Assembly: GCA_963807675.1 (NCBI GenBank)
Contig: CAWECP010000002.1
Location: forward strand, 783,624-847,623
Origin: Bog-473 sp963807675
Lineage (GTDB): Bacteria; Actinomycetota; Acidimicrobiia; Acidimicrobiales; RAAP-2
Direction: 5' to 3'
DNA: 64,000 nt
Part shown: positions 52,876 through 60,912 of the stretch, piece by piece
Position numbering within the stretch: the stretch's first letter is position 1
Layout: each line of letters starts with the position of its first letter
The notes under the pieces: generated by a model
Told to the model about the DNA's origin: nothing
Seen by the model: the letters and a program-made list of their open reading frames with translations, nothing else
Databases searched by the model: none
Position numbers and translations under genes: made by a program

Positions 52876-52951
52876 GGGGGTGTAGCTCAGCTGGTAGAGC
52901 GCTACGTTCGCAATGTAGAGGCCGAGGGTTCGAGTCCCTTCACCTCCACCA
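52876..52951 (+). tRNA. tRNA-Ala (anticodon CGC)
   Basis: 76 nt with an encoded CCA. Acceptor GGGGGTG pairs with CACCTCC and includes the G3:U70 pair that specifies alanine. D-arm GCTCAGCTGGTAGAGC; anticodon arm CTACG-TTCGCAA-TGTAG, anticodon CGC; T-arm AGGGTTCGAGTCCCT. Its 3' part is repeated at 60608-60650. Confidence 0.96.
52907..52949 (+). repeat. left attachment-type repeat (tRNA-Ala 3' half)
   Basis: 43 bases from the anticodon loop to the CCA region, identical to 60608-60650. Similarity continues imperfectly for about 30 bp past the tRNA on both sides (GGTCAGAGGGC, GTGGGATC). This is the expected footprint of integration at a tRNA gene. Confidence 0.88.
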
Positions 52952-53296
52952 GAAGGCCCAGGTCAGAGGGCCAAGGTGGGATCTCCCCAAGATCACGTCC
53001 CTGTCGACGTGACCTTACGTGACCTTATCGCCGAGGAAAGAGCCGATGCGCGCTACGTGATTGGCCGTAGAACTCGAAGATGCGAGTTGGCCGGCGGCAC
53101 CAATGGTCCTGCTCACAGGCCGAGTGCTCGATGTCCGTCGGCATAAGAGGTGTCACCGGGCAGCGCGTGGCTTCATGTCTCTTTACGACACTGATTTCGT
53201 TCCGCGTGGACCTGATGCTCACGCGAAATACCAGCGCGAACCGGCACCATTTCTCGATGGGCGGGGGTTTAAAAGCTGAGTTGGTAACCTTGTCTC
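52952..53296. other. island left end without a supported gene
   Basis: Contains the tRNA-flank similarity (52952-52982) and the arm-type 23-mer (53008-53030). Short open frames here overlap each other on both strands and none has a recognisable product. Confidence 0.6.
53008..53030 (+). repeat. terminal 23-bp repeat, left copy
   Basis: Reads CGTGACCTTACGTGACCTTA followed by TCG, itself a tandem of CGTGACCTTA. It recurs with one change at 60484-60506. Position inside both island ends suggests recombinase arm-binding sites. Confidence 0.6.
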
Positions 53297-53521
53297 GTGA
53301 CGCTGCATGCGACCCTTCCAACCGAGTTGCAGGACGCCGTGAGACAGGCGCGCCAGCGTGCGGCGGTGACCGGCGAGCTACTGCCAGCTCCGGAGGGTCC
53401 CGCGAGAACGCCGATGTCCGCCGCTGTCTCGAAGTTCATTCGCGAGATTCTCACCGACGGCACTTACGAGCAAGAGATCATTCGAATCGGCAAGGAAGAT
53501 CCCGACTTGGCTTCGATGTAG
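53297..53521 (+). CDS. small antitoxin-like protein
   Basis: 74 residues from GTG 53297. MTLHATLPTELQDAVRQARQ begins like a ribbon-helix-helix or VapB-type DNA-binding segment. The C-terminal half (AAVSKFIREILTDGTYEQEI) is helical and acidic, fitting a toxin-neutralising tail. It lies 24 bp before the next gene on the same strand. Assignment as antitoxin is by size, order and neighbour. Confidence 0.5.
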   Translation: MTLHATLPTELQDAVRQARQRAAVTGELLPAPEGPARTPMSAAVSKFIREILTDGTYEQEIIRIGKEDPDLASM

Positions 53522-53545
53522 GTCGCGAGCGACGGCCGGTTCGAC

Positions 53546-53986
53546 ATGCCCCAAGTCGTGGACGACCTGACTTTGCTGGCCATACTGAGCAATGACGTTG
53601 GCCCAGCCTTGCTCTCGGCCGTCGAGTCCGGAGACGTGTGGACCACGGGAACTTGGTACTACCGGCTTCACAGGGCGATCAATGATCCGAAGTCGACGGG
53701 CATATTTTCCCGAATGGCCGCTGAACTTTCCTCAGAGCGCCGATCGGAACTCATGCATGCGCTGAACGATCCGCCCGCCCAAATCACAATTCCAGGTCCG
53801 CGGTTAGTCGTTCCAGTTATGGGCGCACTTCGTCTTGACCCGCGCCCGAACCTTCTTACCGCCGAGGCTGTTGCCGTGGCGCTCTTGAGCGGCGGCAGCA
53901 TTCGGCTGGCCACCGCGTCACCCCCTTTGGCCCAGGCTTGCGAGACATATGGGATTCCCTTGGCCGTGGAGGAACCCATCGCGTAG
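53546..53986 (+). CDS. PIN-like toxin candidate
   Basis: 146 residues. It begins MPQVVDDLTLLAILSND, with an early acidic pair as in PIN domains. It ends with LLTAEAVAVALLSGGSIRLA, TASPPLAQACETYGIPLAV, the layout of VapC C-termini (acidic residue, then strand and Gly-I-P-L). The central acidic residues are not clear, so nuclease activity is uncertain. It pairs with the preceding small gene as a type II toxin-antitoxin-like module. Confidence 0.5.
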   Translation: MPQVVDDLTLLAILSNDVGPALLSAVESGDVWTTGTWYYRLHRAINDPKSTGIFSRMAAELSSERRSELMHALNDPPAQITIPGPRLVVPVMGALRLDPRPNLLTAEAVAVALLSGGSIRLATASPPLAQACETYGIPLAVEEPIA

Positions 53987-54220
53987 GCGAGTCAAGCAAA
54001 GTCTGGGCAGACCATCAGCTATTTCGGGACTGGAAGCGTCACTTCGAGCAGGATCAGCGAAACGTCGCAGGTTGGAATCGGGCCATGGATAACTCGTAGC
54101 TTCGACTGGTCGTGAGCTGGGAGAACGCAAGGGTGACGAGCCGACCCAGGTGCACTAATCGACTGCGGAGCTCGTCGCTGACGTCGGCCGAGTCCGATGA
54201 GACCGACGATTACCTGCGAG

Positions 54221-55489
54221 CTATGCGTGCCGTCCGGTCCCGAGCACAAGGTCGGTGGTTGCTGGCGGCCTGATCGCTGCCTCGGATTTAGCGGCATCGA
54301 GCGCCGTGCTGGTGGCCCGTGGGAAGGTGATTTCGACGGAGAGCCCTCCTTCAGGTCTGCTGTGAGCTCCGATGGTCGCTCCGTGCGCGGTGGCTATTGA
54401 GTCGACGATTGAGAGGCCGAGACCATGACCATTGTTGTTGTGGCGTCGTCCTGGTTCGAGGCGCTCGAACGGGCGGAAGAGTCGTTCCAGTTCTGTCGTG
54501 GGGATGATGGGTCCGTCGTTGAATACGACGAGTACGCCGTTCCCTGCCTCGGTTGCGGTTGCGATATGGAGTTCTCCTCCGGCGGTGTTGTGGAGGATTG
54601 CGTTGTCGAGAAGGTTCCGGATCAGCTGTTCGATGAGCCGGGAGTCGCCTCCGACGATTGCGGTGTTGATGTTAGTGTTGATGTGAAGAGCGCGCTCTTC
54701 GGCCTGTTGACGTTGGGCGTCCAGCACCCGGTGCGCGATTGGTGCGAGGTCGAAGGTCTCAGAGTGGTCGAGGCCACGCTGGCCTCTGGCCAGCGAGAGC
54801 AGTGCGGCGATCAGCTCCTCTTGTTGTTGTGCAGCGGCGATGACTGCGGTGTAGCCGGTTTGGAGTGACTCCACGGTGGCTTTGCCATCGGTGGCAGCTA
54901 TTTCTGCTTGCAGGCGGAGGCGGGTCACGGGAGATCGCAGCTCGTGGGAGACGTTGGAGATGAACTGACGCTGCGAGTCCCAGGAGCGTTGGAGGCGTCC
55001 GAGAAGGTCGTCGAAGGTGTCACCGAGTTCTTTGAGCTCATCGTTGGGGCCGCTGAGACTGAGTCGCTCGTGCAGGTTGCTGGCAGAGATCCTGCGCGCG
55101 GTGGCGGTGATGGTGCGGAGGGGCCGCAGCATCCGGCCCGCGACGACCCAGCCGAGCAACAAGGCGACGGCAGCCAGGATCGCGAGCGCGATCGCGGAGC
55201 TGACGAGGAGCTGGTGGAGGTCGGCTGTCCGGGTGACAGTCCGGATGGCTTCCGCGCCTTGCTTGGAGGCCCGGTGGTCAAATCGCGGGACAGGGAGTTG
55301 GCTTGAGGGTCTTCCATCTTGCGGGCCAGCGGTCGCCCGGTCGAAGAGCACGTAGGTGACGGCTAGGAGCACTGTCCCGCAGAGGAGGAATAGTCCGCAG
55401 TAGACGAGGGTGAGACGGACGCGCAGGGTCCGGCCGGGCAGATGGATTCCCACCTTGGGTCGCAGCCAGGCCACAAATCTGCTCGTCAT
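54221..55489 (-). CDS. sensor histidine kinase
   Basis: 422 residues. Two transmembrane helices (about 26-48 and 95-117) flank a short extracytoplasmic loop. HAMP follows (GRMLRPLRTITATARRIS). HisKA has the phosphoacceptor His in FISNVSHELRSPVTRLRLQ; the HATPase domain has LIRNLLDNAILHNTAGG (N box) and NGHGLGLSIVDSIATAHG (G box). ATG 55489 overlaps the response regulator stop by ATGA. A second, partly visible paralogue lies at the right edge of the window. Confidence 0.93.
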   Translation of the reverse strand: MTSRFVAWLRPKVGIHLPGRTLRVRLTLVYCGLFLLCGTVLLAVTYVLFDRATAGPQDGRPSSQLPVPRFDHRASKQGAEAIRTVTRTADLHQLLVSSAIALAILAAVALLLGWVVAGRMLRPLRTITATARRISASNLHERLSLSGPNDELKELGDTFDDLLGRLQRSWDSQRQFISNVSHELRSPVTRLRLQAEIAATDGKATVESLQTGYTAVIAAAQQQEELIAALLSLARGQRGLDHSETFDLAPIAHRVLDAQRQQAEERALHINTNINTAIVGGDSRLIEQLIRNLLDNAILHNTAGGELHIATATEAGNGVLVVFNDGPIIPTTELERLFRPFERLEPGRRHNNNGHGLGLSIVDSIATAHGATIGAHSRPEGGLSVEITFPRATSTALDAAKSEAAIRPPATTDLVLGTGRHA

Positions 55490-56145
55490 TGCGCGATCCG
55501 ATAGCCGAGCGTCCCGACGGTTTGGACGATCGGTGGGTCGCCGAGTTTGTGTCGGAGTCTGCTGATGGTCACCTTGACCGCGGTGGTGGCCGGATCGGAG
55601 GTGTCGTCCCAGACCCGGTCGAGCAACTCTTCGGCCGAGATAACCCGTCCTCGGGCCGAGAGGAGCGCTTCGAGGATCCCGAACTCCTTGGGACCCACCT
55701 CGACGGGGTTTCCGTTGCGGCGCAGCTGGTGCCTCGCCGTGTCCAGTTCCAAATCGGCGTAGGCCAGGACCGGGGGGAGGGGAGGCTGGGCGCGTCGCAC
55801 CAGGGCTCGGATACGAGCGACCAGTTCGGCTAAGGCGAAGGGCTTCGACAGGTAATCGTCAGCGCCGAGGGCGAGACCGTCGACTCGGTCCTCGATTTCG
55901 CCGGCGGCAGTGAGCATGAGGATCCGGGGTGGATTCTCGCCCTGAACCAACGCGGCGCAGACCTTGTCACCGTGTAGGCCCGGGAGGTCCCGGTCGAGGA
56001 CCACGACGTCGTGGACGCCTGGCCGCGCCAACTCGAGCCCGGTCGTCCCGTCGAAGGCGACATCGACGGCCATACCGGCACGTCGCAGGCCCACGGCGAT
56101 CCCTTCGGCGACCTCGTCATCGTCTTCGATCACGAGCACCCTCAT
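55486..56145 (-). CDS. OmpR/PhoB-family response regulator
   Basis: 219 residues from ATG 56145. The receiver domain MRVLVIEDDDEVAEGIAVGL carries the acidic pocket. The phosphoacceptor Asp is in DVVVLDRDLPGLHGD and the conserved Lys is in DDYLSKPFALAELVAR. The C-terminal winged helix has VKVTISRLRHKLGDPP and VQTVGTLGYRIAQ. It diverges from the lipoprotein-exporter operon. Two copies of a 19-bp sequence, one facing each way, lie in the shared intergenic region and probably are its binding sites. Confidence 0.93.
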   Translation of the reverse strand: MRVLVIEDDDEVAEGIAVGLRRAGMAVDVAFDGTTGLELARPGVHDVVVLDRDLPGLHGDKVCAALVQGENPPRILMLTAAGEIEDRVDGLALGADDYLSKPFALAELVARIRALVRRAQPPLPPVLAYADLELDTARHQLRRNGNPVEVGPKEFGILEALLSARGRVISAEELLDRVWDDTSDPATTAVKVTISRLRHKLGDPPIVQTVGTLGYRIAQ

Positions 56146-56208
56146 GCCAGGTCCTGCCGTCTGGTCCATCGAAGTGGCGTGGGCATCCCTCCAGGATGCC
56201 TCGCCTGC

Positions 56209-56227
56209 GGTTGCACCGCGGTTACAC
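56209..56227 (-). promoter_or_regulatory. putative response-regulator box facing the kinase operon
   Basis: Minus strand reads GTGTAACCGCGGTGCAACC, 64 bp upstream of the regulator ATG. It differs by one base from the box at 56313-56331. Half-sites GTAACC and GCAACC are 11 bp apart in direct orientation, as in OmpR/PhoB-type boxes. Confidence 0.65.
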
Positions 56228-56312
56228 CCCTGGATCCTCCGAACCAGCGCGGTCGAAGGACCGGGACGGGGTGTCCGAAGAGGTGTTCGTAAAGCGGTGA
56301 GCGACGGTCGCG

Positions 56313-56331
56313 GTGTAACCGCGGCGCAACC
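56313..56331 (+). promoter_or_regulatory. putative response-regulator box facing the lipoprotein-exporter operon
   Basis: Plus strand reads GTGTAACCGCGGCGCAACC, 59 bp upstream of the lipoprotein ATG. It has the same 11-bp direct-repeat spacing as the oppositely oriented copy at 56209-56227. A further CGCG follows. Confidence 0.68.
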
Positions 56332-56390
56332 GCGAGGCCTCGTAGAACAGCCGCACACCAGCAAGGTCCGAGACGAAAGGAACTCCAACA

Positions 56391-56987
56391 ATGACTCACT
56401 CACCAGGTCCCTCAGAACGAGAGCGGTCGCGCCGATCGTTGTTGTACAGGAGCGCCCTCATGGGCGTGCTTGTGGTCGGTTTAGCTATGACTCTCGCGGC
56501 GTGCGGCGGCGGGTCGCCTTCGTCGGACCCGACCACGACCACTACCGCAGCGTCATCGGGAGGATCGAGCTCATCGGGTGTATCGAGCAGCGTGCAGAAG
56601 CAGGACTTGGAGTACGCGCAATGCATGCGCTCGCACGGACTGACCAACTTCCCCGATCCCCCCAGCGGCAACTCCAGCGGTGGCGCGCAATCGATAACCA
56701 AGAGCGGCATCAACCCCAACTCGCCGACCTTCCAGGCGGCCAACAGCGCGTGCCAGAAGTACGAGCCCACGCAGGGCAACAGCACGCAGGGACCGTCCTC
56801 GCAAACCAACACCCAACAGCTGAAGTTCGCGCTGTGTATGCGCATGCACGGGGTCACCAACTTCCCCGAACCTAGCGCCAATGCCAGTGGTGGCCAGCAG
56901 TCAGTGACCCAGTACGGCATCAACCCGAATTCGCCGACGTTCGTGGCGGCCAACCAGGCGTGCTCGAGCCTGTTGTCTGAGAGCTGA
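56391..56987 (+). CDS. lipoprotein with two CMRxHG repeats
   Basis: 198 residues. A basic n-region and hydrophobic helix end in the lipobox LAAC (Cys about 38). A Ser/Thr-rich linker precedes two copies of a domain of about 55 residues. Copy 1 runs AQCMRSHGLTNFPDPP to GINPNSPTFQAANSACQKY; copy 2 runs ALCMRMHGVTNFPEP to GINPNSPTFVAANQACSSL. Each copy has two cysteines that could form a disulfide or bind a ligand. This repeat is familiar from actinobacterial lipoproteins beside ABC exporters, but its function is not established. First gene of the exporter operon; AAAGGAA precedes the ATG. Confidence 0.8.
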   Translation: MTHSPGPSERERSRRSLLYRSALMGVLVVGLAMTLAACGGGSPSSDPTTTTTAASSGGSSSSGVSSSVQKQDLEYAQCMRSHGLTNFPDPPSGNSSGGAQSITKSGINPNSPTFQAANSACQKYEPTQGNSTQGPSSQTNTQQLKFALCMRMHGVTNFPEPSANASGGQQSVTQYGINPNSPTFVAANQACSSLLSES

Positions 56988-56998
56988 GGGGCCTGCTG

Positions 56999-58207
56999 AT
57001 GGAATCCGATAGCGCAGCGATCACGTCCAGCGGCGTGCCTCCGCAAGGGAGCCCTGTCAGTGAGGAACTCCTCTCGCCCAGTCCGCCCTACGCCGGCCCT
57101 GTCCCTACCCGGCACCGACGGGGCAGGAGGCCGTGGGTGATCGCTGCAGTCGTGGTGTTGGTGGCGGCAGCGGTGTCGGTGGCCGTCATCAATCCATTCT
57201 CCTCTGGCGGGACCAACCATCTGGGTGTCGTCGACAACGCCGAACCGACGGGACTCCAGACGGTGACCCGTCAGGACCTCACGTCGCAGACTCAGTTGTC
57301 GGCCACCCTCGGCTACGCCGGCACCTACAGCGTGGTGAATCAGGCCCAGGGAACTGTCACCTCGCTGCCGGCGGTGGGCGAGGTCATCAGTCAAGGCCAG
57401 GTCCTCTACGAGGTCAACGGCGTCCCGGTCGTGCTCCTGTACGGTTCGATCCCGGGCTACCGGGCGCTGTCTGAGGGTATAACCGGGGCCGACGTGAAAG
57501 AGCTCAACGCTGATCTGGTGGCGTTGGGTTATGTGGCCACCACAGAGCTGAGCCCCACCTCCGACGACTTCACCTACTGGACCCAGGCGGGGGTCGAGAA
57601 GCTGCAAAAGGCGGTCGGGGTCACACAGAACGGCACGCTCGCCCTGGGTCAGGCAGTGTTCGAACCCACCGCAGTGCGGGTCACCTCGGTGTCGGCCACG
57701 CTGGGGGCTGCGGCCCAGGCGGGCCAGTCGCTGCTCTCTGCGACCTCGACCACACGCCAGGTCAGCATCGCCCTCGACGCCGACGAGCAGTCCGAAGTAG
57801 CCGTCGGCGACAAGGTCACCATCACCCTGCCCAATGGTCAGACCACCCCGGGGGTGATCTCTTCGGTGGGCACGGTCGCGACGATCCCAGCGTCGGGGAG
57901 TTCGAGCAGCACGCCGACCATCACGGTGCTGGTGAACCCGAGCGACCCGGCCGCCACCGGGACGTGGGATCAGGCCCCGGTGGACGTGACCATTACCACC
58001 GGCAGCGTCAGCAACGCCCTGGTGGTGCCTGTTGACGCCCTCCTGGCCCAGTCGGGCGGCGGCTACGCAGTCGAGGTGGTTGGCGCCGATGGCCTCCGGC
58101 GGCTGGTGGACGTCTCACTGGGTCTGTTCGACGACGCCGACGGCCTGGTCCAGCTGACCGGGACCAGCTTGGTGGCCGGGCAGCAGATCGTGGTACCGAA
58201 CCTATGA
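56999..58207 (+). CDS. membrane-fusion adaptor with peptidoglycan-binding domain
   Basis: 402 residues. One N-terminal transmembrane helix (PWVIAAVVVLVAAAVSVAVI). Then a lipoyl/barrel-like region (VTSLPAVGEVISQGQVLYEV) and a PG_binding_1-like domain (GADVKELNADLVALGYV, FTYWTQAGVEKLQKAVGV). A C-terminal beta-barrel similar to HlyD/MacA adaptors follows (GDKVTITLPNGQTTPGVISS, ALVVPVDALLAQSGGGYAVE). It probably links the permease to the cell wall. ATG overlaps nothing; the stop overlaps the ATPase gene. Confidence 0.83.
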   Translation: MESDSAAITSSGVPPQGSPVSEELLSPSPPYAGPVPTRHRRGRRPWVIAAVVVLVAAAVSVAVINPFSSGGTNHLGVVDNAEPTGLQTVTRQDLTSQTQLSATLGYAGTYSVVNQAQGTVTSLPAVGEVISQGQVLYEVNGVPVVLLYGSIPGYRALSEGITGADVKELNADLVALGYVATTELSPTSDDFTYWTQAGVEKLQKAVGVTQNGTLALGQAVFEPTAVRVTSVSATLGAAAQAGQSLLSATSTTRQVSIALDADEQSEVAVGDKVTITLPNGQTTPGVISSVGTVATIPASGSSSSTPTITVLVNPSDPAATGTWDQAPVDVTITTGSVSNALVVPVDALLAQSGGGYAVEVVGADGLRRLVDVSLGLFDDADGLVQLTGTSLVAGQQIVVPNL

Positions 58208-59016
58208 CCATCGACTCCACCACAGTGACTACCCGCGAGTTCGATGACATCGGCCTCTGGGCTCTCAATGATGGAGGCCGGCCGGTGCTCGAAGTCGACC
58301 AGGTTACCAAGATCTACCCGAGCGAACCGCCAGTGACCGCCCTACGGAATGTCTCCTTCAGTGTGACCGCCGGCGAGCTGGTGGGCATCGTCGGACCGTC
58401 GGGGTCGGGCAAGACCACTCTGTTGCACCTGATGGGTAGCCTCGACCGGCCCAGCTCGGGGAGCGTGCGGGTCACCAGTTTCGACATAGCCCAACTCTCC
58501 GATCGGGAGCTGGCCGCGCTGCGAGCGACGCGAATCGGCTTTGTCTTCCAACAGTTCTTTCTGTCCGAACACCAAAGCGTGCTCGACAACGTGGCCGACG
58601 GCCTTCTCTATGCCGGGGTCCCCCAGGCCGAACGGCGCGCCCAAGCCCTCGACGCCCTGGCCATGGTCGGCCTGGACAGCCGACCCCATGCGCGGCCTAA
58701 CCAGCTGTCGGGTGGACAGCGCCAGCGTGTGGCCATTGCCCGAGCCCTGGTGGGCAGCCCGGCGATTGTGCTGGCCGACGAGCCCACCGGCAACCTGGAC
58801 CAGTCCACCGGCCAGGCCATCTTGGGGCTCCTCGAGGAGCTGCACGGCCTCGGGGTGACCATCGTGGTCATTACTCACGACCGAGACATCGCGGCCCGCA
58901 TGAATCGACGGATTGAGATGCTCGACGGCCAGATCGTCTTCGACAGCGCACAACAGATCCGGTCACCGATGCTGACTCCTGGTGTCGCATCCACCCTCGA
59001 GGCCGGCCGGCCATGA
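58204..59016 (+). CDS. MacB/LolD-type ABC exporter ATPase
   Basis: 270 residues. Walker A GPSGSGKTTLLHLMG, Q-loop FVFQQFFLSEHQSVLDNV, signature LSGGQRQRVAIARAL, Walker B VLADEPTGNLD and H-loop VVITHDRD. It starts and ends with four-base overlaps with its neighbours, indicating a coupled adaptor-ATPase-permease operon. Confidence 0.94.
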   Translation: MTIDSTTVTTREFDDIGLWALNDGGRPVLEVDQVTKIYPSEPPVTALRNVSFSVTAGELVGIVGPSGSGKTTLLHLMGSLDRPSSGSVRVTSFDIAQLSDRELAALRATRIGFVFQQFFLSEHQSVLDNVADGLLYAGVPQAERRAQALDALAMVGLDSRPHARPNQLSGGQRQRVAIARALVGSPAIVLADEPTGNLDQSTGQAILGLLEELHGLGVTIVVITHDRDIAARMNRRIEMLDGQIVFDSAQQIRSPMLTPGVASTLEAGRP

Positions 59017-60218
59017 CCACTATTGCGACCCTCGCAGTGCAAAAGCTCCGCCCGTCGGATCTGGGACGCCTCTCGACGGTAGGTCTGCGCACTCGAAAAC
59101 TGCGAGCCGGGCTGTCCGCGTTGGGCATCGCCATCGGCGTGGCCGCGATCGTGGCTGTCCTCGGGCTCTCCTCGTCTGCCTCGGCGGGACTACTGAACGA
59201 GATCTCCTCTCTTGGCACCAATCTGCTCGTCGTCGAAAACGGTCAGACCATCACCGGCGGCACGGCAGAGCTGCCCAAAGCAGCGCCGGCCATGATCGCT
59301 CGGATCACCCCAGTTACCCAAGTGGAGGAGACCGGCGCGGTCAGCGGCAACGTCTACCGCAGCCCTCTTATCCCCGTCATCGACACCAACGCCCTCTCCA
59401 TCGACGCCGCCAGCCTCGACCTGCTCCACACCGTGGGCACGACCGTCGCCCAAGGCAGCTACCTCAACGCGGCCACCGCCCAAGAACCCGTCGCCGTCCT
59501 CGGCGCCGCCGCCGCCCAGCGCCTCGGGATCGACCGGGCCTATGCCGGCGAGCGGATCTGGCTCGACAACATGTGGTTCTACGTCGCCGGCATCTTGAAT
59601 CCGGTCGTGCTCGCGCCCGACGTCAACTCCTCGGTCTTGGTCGGTTTCCCCGCCGCCGAGCACTACCTGGGCTTTGACGGACACCCCTCCACCGTCTACG
59701 TGCGCGCCCATACCAGCCAGGTCAACGACGTCGACGACCTCCTTGCCGCCACCGCCAACCCGCAGAACCCGAGCGAAGTGGACGTCTCCCAGCCGTCAGC
59801 CGCGCTGGTCGCCCAAGCGGACGCCGAGGGCGCCTTCGACGACCTTTTCTTGGGTCTCGGCGCCGTCGCCCTCCTCGTCGGCGCCGTCGGGGTGGCCAAC
59901 ATCATGATCATCTCCGTTCTCGAACGACGATCCGAAATCGGACTACGCCGCGCTCTCGGTGCCACCCGAGCCCACATCCGCACCCAGTTCCTCTCCGAGG
60001 CGGTCCTTCTCGCCCTCATTGGTGGAGTTGTCGGCGTGGGAGCAGGTGTCTTCTGCACCGCCGTCTACGCCTCCACCAAACACGAGCTCGTCGTCATCCC
60101 GGTCCTCGCCTGGGGCGGCGGGATGGTCGCCGCCATCCTCATCGGCGCCGTCGCCGGACTCTGGCCCGCCCTACGCGCCGCCCGGATGTCACCCACTCAG
60201 GCCCTTTGGAGCATGTGA
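59013..60218 (+). CDS. MacB-type ABC exporter permease
   Basis: 401 residues. TM1 (LSALGIAIGVAAIVAVLGLSS) is followed by a large extracytoplasmic MacB-PCD domain of about 200 residues. Three C-terminal helices follow in the FtsX fold, with VANIMIISVLERRSEIGLRR, ALGATRAHIRTQFL and LWPALRAARMSPTQAL. Together with the adaptor and ATPase it forms a tripartite-like export system adapted to a Gram-positive envelope. The substrate is unknown, possibly a peptide or antimicrobial sensed by the divergent kinase. Confidence 0.93.
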   Translation: MTTIATLAVQKLRPSDLGRLSTVGLRTRKLRAGLSALGIAIGVAAIVAVLGLSSSASAGLLNEISSLGTNLLVVENGQTITGGTAELPKAAPAMIARITPVTQVEETGAVSGNVYRSPLIPVIDTNALSIDAASLDLLHTVGTTVAQGSYLNAATAQEPVAVLGAAAAQRLGIDRAYAGERIWLDNMWFYVAGILNPVVLAPDVNSSVLVGFPAAEHYLGFDGHPSTVYVRAHTSQVNDVDDLLAATANPQNPSEVDVSQPSAALVAQADAEGAFDDLFLGLGAVALLVGAVGVANIMIISVLERRSEIGLRRALGATRAHIRTQFLSEAVLLALIGGVVGVGAGVFCTAVYASTKHELVVIPVLAWGGGMVAAILIGAVAGLWPALRAARMSPTQALWSM

Positions 60219-60607
60219 CCGACTCGGAGTCAGGGCTCCGGGCATCGAACTCGAAGGTCTAGGGCACCCCCGTCGACCCAGGATCAGGGGACGGCCCAGT
60301 GGGTGACCTCGTGGGCGTGACCTGACAGATCGTCGATCGGCTGCAGGTCAACAGAACATGGGCGCTCCGTGGTCTGCCCGGCAAAAAGCACCGCCGCTTA
60401 AGAGGGTCGAAGATGTCCTGTCGCTCGCCAAGGAACGTGATCCTCGCCAACCGGTACGTGGCCACCCTCCGACTCAGATCGGGCGTGACCTTACGTGACC
60501 CTATCGAGAGGGAATGGGAGGGACCGTGAGGGAGCCTGAGGGGATCGAAACGCCGCCACCAGGAAGGTCCCCGGAAAGGCCCTGGTCAAACGACCGAGAA
60601 CCAGACA
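60219..60607. other. island right end without a supported gene
   Basis: 389 bp. It carries the right copy of the 23-bp repeat (60484-60506) but no gene that I can support. A 68-codon minus-strand frame (60259-60465) has no recognisable features. Confidence 0.55.
60484..60506 (+). repeat. terminal 23-bp repeat, right copy
   Basis: Matches 53008-53030 with one T-to-C change and the same orientation. It lies 101 bp inside the right attachment-type repeat. Confidence 0.6.
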
Positions 60608-60650
60608 TTCGCAATGTAGAGGCCGAGGGTTCGAGTCCCTTCACCTCCAC
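60608..60650 (+). repeat. right attachment-type repeat (tRNA-Ala 3' fragment)
   Basis: Identical over 43 bases to 52907-52949, but without the 5' half of a tRNA. It is followed by AAAAAGCCCAGGTCAGAGGG, matching the native tRNA flank with few changes. Confidence 0.88.
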
Positions 60651-60912
60651 AAAAAGCCCAGGTCAGAGGGCTAAAGTGGGATCCCCGAGGAATCACCGAG
60701 CGCTACGTGGCTCTGCGTAGAGGTCGTTCAGGCGAGCGGGCGTTGTGTCCACCCGGGGGGACGCCCATTCGACGGATCACGGCGGGGCCTGTCTTATCAG
60801 ATCGCGGTATCGTCGCGTACGACCTGGGTTGGTCTTCTGCCTTGGAAGCACGCCTCGGGTCGTGGCTAGCGTCGTGCTCGCCGGGGGGTTGGCGAGCAAG
60901 GGAACCGTGCCG

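Larger units (their letters stand above)
52950..60650. mobile_element. tRNA-Ala-associated genomic island, about 7.7 kb, no integrase seen
   Basis: Bounded by the intact tRNA-Ala gene and a 43-bp identical copy of its 3' part. The cargo is a toxin-antitoxin-like pair, a two-component system, and an exporter operon with a lipoprotein. A 23-bp sequence occurs near both ends in the same orientation. No recombinase or replication gene is present, so the element is either degenerate or mobilised in trans. Parts of it look less GC-rich than the backbone. Confidence 0.72.

Noticed and set aside
53025..53321. Minus-strand 98-codon frame at the island left end
   Set aside because: No ribosome site or domain, and it overlaps the terminal repeat and the start of the antitoxin-like gene.
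60259..60465. Possible integrase remnant at the right end of the island
   Set aside because: The 68-codon minus-strand frame has no recombinase motif (no R...HxxR...Y pattern).
60608..60650. Second tRNA-Ala gene
   Set aside because: Only the 3' half from the anticodon loop onward is present. The acceptor 5' strand and D-arm are absent and the CCA is changed to CAA.
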